A DNA stretch of 64,000 nt, from positions 372,001 to 436,000 of the forward strand of contig NZ_CP122379.1 in assembly GCF_029814825.1 (NCBI RefSeq), given 5' to 3'. Every line of letters begins with the position of its first letter. Position 1 is the first letter of the stretch. The position numbers and the translations under genes are program-made. The notes beneath the pieces are model-generated. The model ran no database searches. It was not told where the DNA came from and saw only the letters and a list, made by a program, of their open reading frames with translations. Shown here piece after piece: positions 8,573-16,446 of this stretch. Source of the DNA: Aequorivita marisscotiae (GTDB taxonomy: Bacteria > Bacteroidota > Bacteroidia > Flavobacteriales > Flavobacteriaceae).

Positions 8573-11107
8573 TTATTCTTTATCTTTTATTTTTATTTTC
8601 ATTCCTTCAACATCCTTTAGTTGGGCTCGAACTTCTTCTTCGGTACCGGTGAAGGTTTTGGTTTCAACTGTTTCTTCGCCATTAACGGTTTTAGTGATGG
8701 TTACATTGGCAGTTACTTGGTTGTTGTTATCGTTTTTCAACATTTCAACTACAGTTTCAGTTTTATCTTTAAGATTTTCACCTTCAACAATCGTGCTTCC
8801 AGTTTCAATATATTGAATTTGCTTTTCGGTTAAAACAGTTTTGTTTCCTTCGGCATTAATAAAGTAAACTTCCTCCGTAGTAGTTTCCGCAGCCGTTACG
8901 GTATTGGTATGGCCACCGAGAATAGGCGCAATAACAAGTCCGATTAGGCAGGTAAGTTTAATTAAGATATTCATAGACGGTCCAGAAGTATCTTTAAAAG
9001 GATCACCAACGGTATCGCCAGTTACAGCAGCCTTGTGCGCATCACTACCTTTGTAGGTCATTTTGCCATCGATCATAACACCTGCTTCAAAAGATTTTTT
9101 AGCATTATCCCAAGCGCCACCAGCGTTATTTTGGAAAATAGCCCAAAGTACACCACTTACGGTTACCCCTGCCATATAACCTCCGAGCATTTCGGCGATA
9201 GCCATATTGTTCATTCCAAAAATCATAGGTACAAAGGCGATAACAATAGGAAAACCAATTGTCATAATACCTGGTAACAACATTTCTCTTAACGATGCTT
9301 TCGTTGAAATTGCCACACATTTATCGTATTCTGGCTTGCCCGTACCTTCCATAATTCCAGGAATTTCACGGAACTGACGTCTTACTTCATTAACCATTTG
9401 CATGGCAGCTTTACCTACGGCATTCATTGCCATTGCCGAAAATACAACGGGAATCATCCCACCTACAAAAAGCATGGCCAGTACGGGAGCTTTAAAAATA
9501 TTAATTCCGTCAATTCCTGTAAAAGTTACGTAGGCAGCAAAAAGCGCCAATGATGTTAATGCCGCCGAAGCAATGGCAAAGCCTTTACCTGTTGCAGCCG
9601 TAGTATTACCTACAGAATCTAAAATATCGGTACGTTCACGTACAATTGGGTCTTGTTCGCTCATTTCGGCAATTCCACCTGCATTATCGCTAATTGGTCC
9701 GAACGCGTCTATAGCAAGTTGCATAGCTGTTGTAGCCATCATAGCAGAAGCTGCAAGCGCAACTCCGTAAAAACCAGCCAGTGCATACGAAGCCCAAATA
9801 GCACCTGCAAAAAGTATTACTGAAGGAAAGGTAGAAATCATTCCAGTAGCTAAACCCGCAATAATGTTTGTTCCTGCTCCAGTAGAAGATTGTTGTACAA
9901 TTTTAAGAATTGGTTTTTTACCTAGACCCGTGTAATATTCGGTAACCGATGAAATTCCAGCGCCCACTACCAAGCCAACCAAGGTGGCATAAAACACTCT
10001 CATAGATGAAATTTCTTGTAGTCCTTCACCGAAGAAACTCATATTCATAGTTTCGGGAAGCATCCATTTTACTAGCGCAAAACACGAAATAGCTACCAAT
10101 ATAATTGAAACCCAGTTACCAATATTTAAGGCGCCCATAACTTGAGCTTCCTTTGCATCATTATTTTTTATTTTCACCAAGGTTGTACCTATTACAGAAA
10201 TAATAATACCCACTCCTGCAATGGCCATTGGCAATAATATTGGGCCAATACCACCAAAAGCATCGGTTATTGCACCGCCCATATCTTTAATTACGTAATT
10301 CCCTAAAACCATAGCGGCCAATACCGTTGCTACGTAGCTCCCGAATAAATCGGCACCCATTCCTGCAACGTCTCCTACGTTATCTCCAACGTTATCGGCG
10401 ATAGTTGCCGGGTTACGAGGATCGTCTTCTGGAATTCCTGCTTCAACTTTTCCTACTAAGTCGGCACCTACGTCGGCAGCTTTCGTATAAATACCCCCAC
10501 CAACTCTTGCAAATAGTGCAATAGATTCTGCTCCAAGTGAAAAGCCAGCTAATGTTTCAAGAACAATGGTCATAAGTTCCTGAGGCGCCAAGGTAACTCC
10601 ATCTATAGTAGTTGGCTCCCAAACCCCATTCATAAAAACGTGAAAGAAGATGATAAAAAACAAGGTAAGACCTAAAACGGCTAAACCTGCAACACCCAAC
10701 CCCATTACGGTACCACCACCAAAAGATATTTTTAGTGCTTCTGGCAAGCTTGTACGCGCAGCTTGTGTTGTACGAACATTTGTTTTGGTCGCTATTTTCA
10801 TCCCCATATTTCCAGCTAAGGCCGAGAAAAATGCTCCGAAAATAAAAGCAATTACAATTAAGATATGTGTTGTGGGGACCACGTATGATACAAATGCCAA
10901 AGCAACGCTCACTACAAGAACAAACACCGCTAATAATCTGTATTCGGCATTTAGAAAAGCTAAAGCACCTTCGTAGATGTGGTCGCTAATTTCTTTCATT
11001 TTACCGTCCCCTGAATTTTGTTTTAATACCCAAGAACGTTTAACGGCCATAAAAAGCAAGCCTACAATCGCCATCGCTATTGGCGCATAAATCATCATTG
11101 ATTCCAT
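8573..11107 (-). CDS. hppA: Membrane-bound pyrophosphatase (ion pump), K+-dependent type
   Basis: 844 residues with about 16 membrane segments. The pyrophosphate site is clear: [18 protein letters not shown], then [15 protein letters not shown], and a second acidic cluster near [14 protein letters not shown]. The segment [10 protein letters not shown] has Ala where K+-independent enzymes have Lys (GNTTKA), so this should be a K+-dependent enzyme. Those pump Na+, H+ or both, and which one cannot be decided here. It couples hydrolysis of pyrophosphate to ion export across the inner membrane. An extra C-terminal tail of about 112 residues (from about 733, after [12 protein letters not shown]) is hydrophilic and beta-rich, and is not part of the standard pump of about 700-770 residues. 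A -7 box and a strong terminator bracket it as a single-gene unit. Confidence 0.95.
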   Translation of the reverse strand: MESMMIYAPIAMAIVGLLFMAVKRSWVLKQNSGDGKMKEISDHIYEGALAFLNAEYRLLAVFVLVVSVALAFVSYVVPTTHILIVIAFIFGAFFSALAGNMGMKIATKTNVRTTQAARTSLPEALKISFGGGTVMGLGVAGLAVLGLTLFFIIFFHVFMNGVWEPTTIDGVTLAPQELMTIVLETLAGFSLGAESIALFARVGGGIYTKAADVGADLVGKVEAGIPEDDPRNPATIADNVGDNVGDVAGMGADLFGSYVATVLAAMVLGNYVIKDMGGAITDAFGGIGPILLPMAIAGVGIIISVIGTTLVKIKNNDAKEAQVMGALNIGNWVSIILVAISCFALVKWMLPETMNMSFFGEGLQEISSMRVFYATLVGLVVGAGISSVTEYYTGLGKKPILKIVQQSSTGAGTNIIAGLATGMISTFPSVILFAGAIWASYALAGFYGVALAASAMMATTAMQLAIDAFGPISDNAGGIAEMSEQDPIVRERTDILDSVGNTTAATGKGFAIASAALTSLALFAAYVTFTGIDGINIFKAPVLAMLFVGGMIPVVFSAMAMNAVGKAAMQMVNEVRRQFREIPGIMEGTGKPEYDKCVAISTKASLREMLLPGIMTIGFPIVIAFVPMIFGMNNMAIAEMLGGYMAGVTVSGVLWAIFQNNAGGAWDNAKKSFEAGVMIDGKMTYKGSDAHKAAVTGDTVGDPFKDTSGPSMNILIKLTCLIGLVIAPILGGHTNTVTAAETTTEEVYFINAEGNKTVLTEKQIQYIETGSTIVEGENLKDKTETVVEMLKNDNNNQVTANVTITKTVNGEETVETKTFTGTEEEVRAQLKDVEGMKIKIKDKE

Positions 11108-11146
11108 ATAATTTTAAATTAAAGTTGGTTGTTAAAAATGCGATTG

Positions 11147-11154
11147 CAAAAATA
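11147..11154 (-). promoter_or_regulatory. Probable -7 box of the hppA promoter
   Basis: On the minus strand this reads TATTTTTG, an exact match to the Bacteroidota TAnnTTTG -7 element. It lies 40 bases upstream of the ATG. No clear -33 element was identified. Confidence 0.4.
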
Positions 11155-11288
11155 GGGAAATGGATTGGGATACGAAACAGTAAAATAACATAGAACAATA
11201 CGGCCTTTTAAAAAGCGTTGTACCATTCTATGTTATAGCTATATAGCTGGAAAGACTACAATAAGTTTTATGCCGGTATTTGTACTAT

Positions 11289-11801
11289 TTAAATACTAAA
11301 ATGTCCGTGAACTTCAGGAGTATCGGCATAACGCTTAATACATTGATTGTAAATTTCAGTAGCTTCTGCGGCATCGCCCCAACCACCAACATCTACGCGT
11401 TTCTTTTCTAGGTCTTTATAAACTTGAAAGAAATGTTCAATTTCACGTACCAAATGAGGGTTTATATCTGACAGATCATTTAAGGTGCTCCAAATAGGAT
11501 CTGAAATAGGAACACAGATAATTTTTTCATCTTGGCCTTTTTCGTCTGCCATGTGGAAAACGCCAATTGGCTTCACTTCCATAACACACATAGGGAAAGT
11601 TGGCTCGCCTCCTAAAACCAGTACATCTAGCGGATCGCCATCCAGCGCTAAGGTTTCGGGAATAAAACCATAGTCTGCAGGATACATCATGCTGCTAAAG
11701 AGCATACGGTCAAAACGAATTTTCTTTAGTTCAAAATCGTATTCATATTTGTTGCGGCTTCCTTTGGGGATTTCTATCAGTACGTCGAATGTCTTTTTCA
11801 T
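11289..11801 (-). CDS. ppa: Soluble inorganic pyrophosphatase (family I)
   Basis: 170 residues, typical for bacterial family I enzymes. The signature DGDPLDVLVLGG is present with its metal-binding aspartates. EIPKGSRNKYEYD near the N-terminus and KRVDVGGWGDAAEA near the C-terminus also fit the family. It hydrolyses cytosolic pyrophosphate without conserving energy and drives biosynthetic reactions forward. It lies 181 bases upstream of hppA on the same strand and both have their own -7 boxes, so the cell keeps both an energy-conserving and an energy-wasting pyrophosphatase side by side. Confidence 0.96.
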   Translation of the reverse strand: MKKTFDVLIEIPKGSRNKYEYDFELKKIRFDRMLFSSMMYPADYGFIPETLALDGDPLDVLVLGGEPTFPMCVMEVKPIGVFHMADEKGQDEKIICVPISDPIWSTLNDLSDINPHLVREIEHFFQVYKDLEKKRVDVGGWGDAAEATEIYNQCIKRYADTPEVHGHFSI

Positions 11802-11833
11802 AATCTTTTCTGTGAATTATTTTTTGGTGGGTG

Positions 11834-11841
11834 CAAAAGTA
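11834..11841 (-). promoter_or_regulatory. Probable -7 box of the ppa promoter
   Basis: Minus strand TACTTTTG matches TAnnTTTG exactly and lies 33 bases upstream of the ppa ATG. Confidence 0.4.
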
Positions 11842-12282
11842 GTCTTTTTTATTGGTATTTTTTAGTAGTGAGTAGTTAGTAATGGTTATTGAGGTTAGAA
11901 TTTTTAGTGGATACTTTTTTATTATTTTCCATATCCAATCGGTATTTTGATTGCTCATTTCTGCGCATTTTCTACTATTTTCTAATTTGTAGGAAAAAAG
12001 AGCCATTTTCTTACAATTTAATACAGTATCTATGGCTTTGGTAGGGCTTTGCGGTCTAGTATATGAAAAGTAGGGCGGTTGATAAGCACCCATTTTCGGA
12101 TTTATACTGAGCCATATTTTTCATTTTATTTTTATCTTTTTTCTAAAATACAAATTAAAAATGTGGCGGACTTTGCAAAAACGCACAAACCTTTGATTTA
12201 GCAATTATCGTCCTATTTTTTATATACATCTTTGTTATCTGGCTGGCGTTTCTCCGCAAACTTGCTAGCGTTGGCAATTCCG
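11842..12282. other. AT-rich intergenic stretch between ppa and the restriction-modification genes
   Basis: About 440 bases with no coding potential that I can support. A reading frame on the minus strand (11743-12093) overlaps ppa and its promoter and looks random. This is the left flank of the restriction-modification block; I see no integrase, tRNA or clear attachment-site duplication in it. Confidence 0.5.
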
Positions 12283-13464
12283 CTATGTCATTAAATTATA
12301 ACTTTCACTTGGCGGGAACAGTAATTCAATTCCTTTAGGTCTGATTTTAAATAACGGACCTTTTTCAACCACTTTCCCTTTTGAGTTTCGCTTAATTAAA
12401 TGGTCAAGAGTTATGATACCTTGTTCAATTAGTAAGTCAAATTGTGAGGTAATTGGCTTTTTTGTGTGTTCTACCAGCTTATATTGAAAATGTTCACGTT
12501 CATCAATCCTTATACTTTCAGCTTCTACCCAAAATGTTTCTTTATGTTTTGATTTTAATCGGTTATGAAGTTTGTCTAATGTCCACACTACAAAATCTCC
12601 AACCTCTGGCTTATCAGAGTTTTCAATTAGTTGTTTTATTTCGCTATCAATTCTTAAATTCAAACCTTGCGAGTTTCTTGTAATTGCTGAAACTGTGCAA
12701 TAAAGTTTAAAATCATCATCACGTTCATATCCAAAATTGTCAAGAATTTCAGCTGAACTTTTAAACTTACTTAATTTCCAATCTGGAACTTGTGCGAATA
12801 GATTTTTTCGATTCGTTCTGCTGTTTCTAAACGATTTAAGTTCAATTCCTTTATAATCTGGTTGTTTTGAAGAGTTAATGTCAATTCCGAGTGCTGTCTC
12901 AAGTGTCCTACCTACAGAAGTGTCAGCGTCAACCATTGAAGGAATTGGGCCAGCATTTGCTATTTTTCTTAACATAGCCAAAAGCTCAAAAGCGACTTCG
13001 TTCTCAGTTGTGTTAATTGCATTAATTAACTCTTGAAATGGATTCAGAATTGAAGAATAAATTAATTCCTTGATATTTAATTTTGTCAAGTTAAAAACTT
13101 GAAAATTATCGTTGTAAAAAGTAATTCCAATAATATCGTTAGGGTCAGCTACTTTTGTTAAACCATAAAACCAAATTCTTGGGTCTCCTTTTTTAGTTGA
13201 AGGACGATATAGAGATGCTTTTGATTTTATAATCTTAAAACCAGTATGAATAATTGCTGGAATCATTACTTTGCTCTCTGTACCTTGATTCTGCAATTCA
13301 TAATCGTGAATGTTCTCACTTTTTAAATAACTACGAACAGAACCAGTCGCATCCATAATGGATTTTTTTAATCCGGTTTCGGTTGGCTCAATTAAAGTAA
13401 GAGAAACTTGGTTTTTGGTCAGTAATTTTATTTTTTCTTGTTCGTCGTCTGTAAGTTTTCTCAC
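12283..13464 (-). CDS. Type II restriction endonuclease, MvaI/BcnI-like
   Basis: 393 residues starting with GTG at 13464. This codon overlaps the methyltransferase stop (GTGA, 4 bases), so translation is coupled and the nuclease is made after the methyltransferase. Residues 185-230 hold the PD-ExK core: TLETALGI, then PD (202-203) and ELK (208-210) in QPDYKGIELKSF, followed by NLFAQVPDWK. This order is typical of the MvaI/BcnI family, whose characterised members cut CCWGG or CCSGG as monomers. An N-terminal domain of about 170 residues (TGLKKSIMDATGSVRSYL) and a C-terminal extension surround the core. The true recognition site cannot be derived from sequence. Nuclease downstream of methyltransferase is a safe order for a mobile R-M unit. 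Confidence 0.85.
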   Translation of the reverse strand: MRKLTDDEQEKIKLLTKNQVSLTLIEPTETGLKKSIMDATGSVRSYLKSENIHDYELQNQGTESKVMIPAIIHTGFKIIKSKASLYRPSTKKGDPRIWFYGLTKVADPNDIIGITFYNDNFQVFNLTKLNIKELIYSSILNPFQELINAINTTENEVAFELLAMLRKIANAGPIPSMVDADTSVGRTLETALGIDINSSKQPDYKGIELKSFRNSRTNRKNLFAQVPDWKLSKFKSSAEILDNFGYERDDDFKLYCTVSAITRNSQGLNLRIDSEIKQLIENSDKPEVGDFVVWTLDKLHNRLKSKHKETFWVEAESIRIDEREHFQYKLVEHTKKPITSQFDLLIEQGIITLDHLIKRNSKGKVVEKGPLFKIRPKGIELLFPPSESYNLMT

Positions 13465-15668
13465 TTGATATGTTTTAAAATTTCACTTGCTACTGCTCTT
13501 GCTAATAATGGTGGAACAGCGTTACCCACTAAAGTGTATTGTGGCACTTCCGTTTTTCTATTATTTCCACCTGTTGAGCGTTTGCCTTGGAATACAAAAG
13601 AGTCGTCAAAGGATTGTAAACGTGCCATTTCTCTAACTGTTAAAGACCTTGGCGAATTGTAATGAATATAATCGTCTGCGATGGTCATTATTGTAGAGCT
13701 TTGTTCATCTGGTTTTAAAACATTATAATTTCGCTTGTTTGTCGAAAGACCTAATTTTTCTAATTCTGGTTGCGCTTTTTTATAATCTCCATTTTTTAAA
13801 ATGACACCAAGTCTTTCAATAACGGTTTCGTTTTGGTTACTTGTTTTGTGATTGTTTAGTATGTCAAAATACTTTTCTCCATTTTCAAGTGCTTCACTAT
13901 TCCTTACATAAAACGGCTTAGTTTGTGGTTTGAAACGTTCAATCAATCGACCTTTTTTTGACCACTCAGCAAATGATTTTCCGCCTTTTGAAATTGGCTT
14001 TCCATCAATTCTACGTTTTTTCAAAAGTTTAGCCATTTTTTTGGCTGTTCCATTGTATTGAGCTGAAATGTCAACCAATTCGTAACGATGGGCTTCTTGA
14101 TTGTTGCCTATAAAATCCAAATCATACAAAGCTTCAAAAATGGTAACTTTTTCTTCTTCTGAAACTGTTGCTGGAATTTCAGAAATATACTTTTGGTCTT
14201 TACGACAACCTATAAAAAGTACTCTTTCTCGATTTTGTGGAACACCATAATTTGATGCGTTAGCAACAAATGGCTGTTCTATTTTGTAAAGCCTAATGCT
14301 CTCAAGAATTATTTCTAACTCTTTATTCTGTTTGGTATTACAATGCGATTTTAATATTTCAATGGATTCATCAAAAGACGTTGTGTAGATTTTCAAAGAT
14401 GTAATAATGTCTTCACAATCTTTTTTATGAGTACTTGGTACTTTAAGAATTTTGAAAGCATCTTCAATTTTTGAAATTACATTTTCAGAACTGATTTCTG
14501 TAAGGAAATCTGTGAACGCATTTGCGAAATTGTCGCTGTCAATATTGCAAAAATCTTTCTCTTTTATAATATCACGTTTGAGTTTTTCCCATTCTTTTGT
14601 TCTAGCCAAAAGGTTAAAACCGTGACGAATTGTGTTGATGTTTTCGTCCGTTTTACTCGTTTTGTAATCAGCAATTTTTGGCGTTAACTTTCTAAATCTA
14701 TTTTCTACAAAAGTTATGAAATCAGCTTTTCCAGTATCTTTATCTTTTTCAAGTAGTTTTTCTAGTTCTACTCGTTTTATTATACTGTCAAAAAGAAACG
14801 AATTAGATTCTTTTCGTATTTTTTTAATGAATGAAATGAGTAATGGAATTTCATTTGTGTCAACAATAGAGTTAATCTCTTTGATGATTAGTTCTTTTAT
14901 TTTGCCTTTTTCTTTTGTTAAAATTCCCTTTACATTTTCCATAACGAAGTATTTTGGTTGTAAAACCTTAATTACTTCTAAATAATGAGAGAATAAATCA
15001 TCTTTTTTGTCAAACTTTTTTCTTTTCCCTGCAAGACTAAAACTTTGACAAGGTGGTCCACCACAGACAACATCAATTTGACGACCGTCAATTTTTTTTA
15101 ATAAATTATCTAAAAAGTCTGGTTCTGTAATATCTTGTTTTAGAAATTCTGTATCTAAACCTAATTGGTGGTTGTATCGAACAACGTGAGTTAATTCGCA
15201 ATTTTCATTAATATCGTTGGCAACCACGAAATCAAAGAATTTGTTGTTGTGCTCAGCTTGCAAAAATCCCTCACTAAAACCACCTGCTCCTGCAAATAAG
15301 TCTACAAAAGTGAAGGGCTTTCCATAAAGAGAGACCTGTTCTTTTATAATATTTACATTGCTATTCGCTTTATAGTTTTCTATATGCTCGTTCAATAAAC
15401 TTTTTACTTCGTCCTGAACAAAGGTTTTTTTGTTAGAATGGTGCAGAAGTTCGTCCGCTCGTTCTCTTAGAAAATCCAAATAATGGTTGATTTCGTGAGA
15501 TTCTACACTTAATCCAATAGCTTTTTGTTTGGATTTATTGAAGTTTTTCAGTTTTATTTTTTGTCCCGTTGAAACCTTAACTTGACTTCCGTTACAGTTT
15601 ATTCGTAAATGAATTGGTGTAAACCCTTTTTTGTCTGGTTTGTCTAGATAAAAATTAATTGTTGCCAT
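13461..15668 (-). CDS. DNA (cytosine-5) methyltransferase with N-terminal integrase-type arm domain
   Basis: 735 residues, about twice the usual size. Core motifs are complete: motif I FVDLFAGAGGFSEGF (121-135), motif IV GGPPCQSFSLAG with catalytic Cys207, motif VI ENV (244-246), motif VIII NYGVPQNRERVLFIG (473-487), and motifs IX/X in SLTVREMARLQSF and LVGNAVPPLLA. Two additions stand out. Residues 1-80 (INFYLDKPDKKGFTPIHLRI, then KVSTGQKI) resemble the arm-binding domain at the N-terminus of Bacteroidota tyrosine recombinases. A helical, Lys/Glu-rich insert of about 210 residues (about 255-465) separates motifs VI and VIII, and a further long stretch (510-650) contains the expected target-recognition region. 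It protects the site cut by the co-transcribed nuclease. Three acggac repeats around its promoter suggest autoregulation. Confidence 0.93.
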   Translation of the reverse strand: MATINFYLDKPDKKGFTPIHLRINCNGSQVKVSTGQKIKLKNFNKSKQKAIGLSVESHEINHYLDFLRERADELLHHSNKKTFVQDEVKSLLNEHIENYKANSNVNIIKEQVSLYGKPFTFVDLFAGAGGFSEGFLQAEHNNKFFDFVVANDINENCELTHVVRYNHQLGLDTEFLKQDITEPDFLDNLLKKIDGRQIDVVCGGPPCQSFSLAGKRKKFDKKDDLFSHYLEVIKVLQPKYFVMENVKGILTKEKGKIKELIIKEINSIVDTNEIPLLISFIKKIRKESNSFLFDSIIKRVELEKLLEKDKDTGKADFITFVENRFRKLTPKIADYKTSKTDENINTIRHGFNLLARTKEWEKLKRDIIKEKDFCNIDSDNFANAFTDFLTEISSENVISKIEDAFKILKVPSTHKKDCEDIITSLKIYTTSFDESIEILKSHCNTKQNKELEIILESIRLYKIEQPFVANASNYGVPQNRERVLFIGCRKDQKYISEIPATVSEEEKVTIFEALYDLDFIGNNQEAHRYELVDISAQYNGTAKKMAKLLKKRRIDGKPISKGGKSFAEWSKKGRLIERFKPQTKPFYVRNSEALENGEKYFDILNNHKTSNQNETVIERLGVILKNGDYKKAQPELEKLGLSTNKRNYNVLKPDEQSSTIMTIADDYIHYNSPRSLTVREMARLQSFDDSFVFQGKRSTGGNNRKTEVPQYTLVGNAVPPLLARAVASEILKHIK

Positions 15669-15676
15669 AATTATTC

Positions 15677-15712
15677 ACGGACGTTTTTACGTACACGGAC
15701 AAATTTACGGAC
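15677..15712 (-). promoter_or_regulatory. Putative operator/promoter of the R-M operon: three acggac repeats around a -7 box
   Basis: The hexamer acggac occurs in the same orientation at 15677-15682, 15695-15700 and 15707-15712 (spacing 18 and 12 bases). On the minus strand TAAATTTG (15700-15707) is a perfect TAnnTTTG -7 box lying exactly between the last two repeats; the first repeat falls in the leader. The methyltransferase ATG is at 15666-15668. A protein bound to the repeats would block this promoter. Confidence 0.5.
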
Positions 15713-15770
15713 ATTTTTTTAAATTCCTATTTAATTCTGATTTTTGTTCGGATTAAGCGTTGGAAAAAGG

Positions 15771-15815
15771 CAAGCTCTTTTATTTTGTGAGGCACGAGCA
15801 AAATAAAAGAGCTTG
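15771..15815. repeat. Perfect 17-bp inverted repeat upstream of the R-M operon
   Basis: caagctcttttattttg (15771-15787) is repeated as its exact reverse complement at 15799-15815, with an 11-base loop (tgaggcacgag). A short T run follows on the minus strand only (plus-strand aaaaa at 15764-15768), so it could end minus-strand transcripts, but no gene ends nearby. A boundary structure of the inserted R-M block is an alternative. Confidence 0.7.
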
Positions 15816-16446
15816 ACTATGCGGCTGAATTCGCTTGCAGGTAACTATGGGGTATCCGTGGGCGAGGGTTTTTGGAGCAGATATTATACGTTTTTGGATT
15901 TAAAAATGCTGGGGGTAGTTATAGGGATTTTACGGGAAAACGAATTTTAAGTTGGTATTGAGCAATGTTGGTTTTGAGGGTTTTGAGATATTATAAGCCT
16001 TTAAATTTTAGTTTAAAAAAATAAATGATTTTTGGTTTCTTGAAAAAAATTAATCTTTTCAATTAATGCTAAATTACCATTACAAAAAGAATTTTTCATT
16101 ATTTATGCACCAGAGTGCCGAAGCTATAAATGGTGCTATTAGAATTTCAAATCAATTTAACTCTTTTCAAAATCAAAATAGTTTTACAAACTCTAAATAT
16201 CGATTCTTAAAGAGGCGGTCTTCCCACTTATATTGCTTTATTAAAAATATGTATAAAACCCACGCTGGCTACCGTTTGCAACTTGTAGTTCCAAACAACC
16301 CCCAATCTCATCTTATAATATTTACACTAAATTCAGTCTGTATATTAAAATGATTGCCATGTAAGTTATTACATCGAGCATTTCAAAATAAAACAACTTA
16401 CAAAACGCTCAAAAAGATTACATTCAAAAAGCCAAAACACTTCTAT
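15816..16446. other. Intergenic stretch without a supportable gene
   Basis: About 630 bases of non-coding-looking DNA between the R-M block and the MORN protein gene. A 95-codon frame at 16066-16353 (plus) has no ribosome site, a biased Asn/Ser/Phe/Tyr composition and no recognisable motif; I do not call it. The patchwork composition would fit decayed insertions at the edge of a mobile R-M unit. Confidence 0.45.

Noticed and set aside
11743..12093. Minus-strand frame of 116 codons upstream of ppa
   Set aside because: It overlaps the ppa start and the ppa promoter in another frame and has no protein-like pattern.
15750..15850. Integron attC-like site near the 17-bp inverted repeat
   Set aside because: The gcgttgg and caggtaac pieces do not have the arrangement of attC boxes, and no integron integrase or cassette array is present.
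16066..16353. Plus-strand frame of 95 codons upstream of the MORN gene
   Set aside because: No ribosome site, odd Asn/Ser/Phe/Tyr-rich composition and no motif. It may be part of a decayed element, but a gene cannot be supported.
12283..16446. Complete phage or integrative element around the R-M genes
   Set aside because: The integrase-like similarity is limited to an arm domain inside the methyltransferase. There is no recombinase catalytic domain, structural gene, or visible direct-repeat attachment pair.
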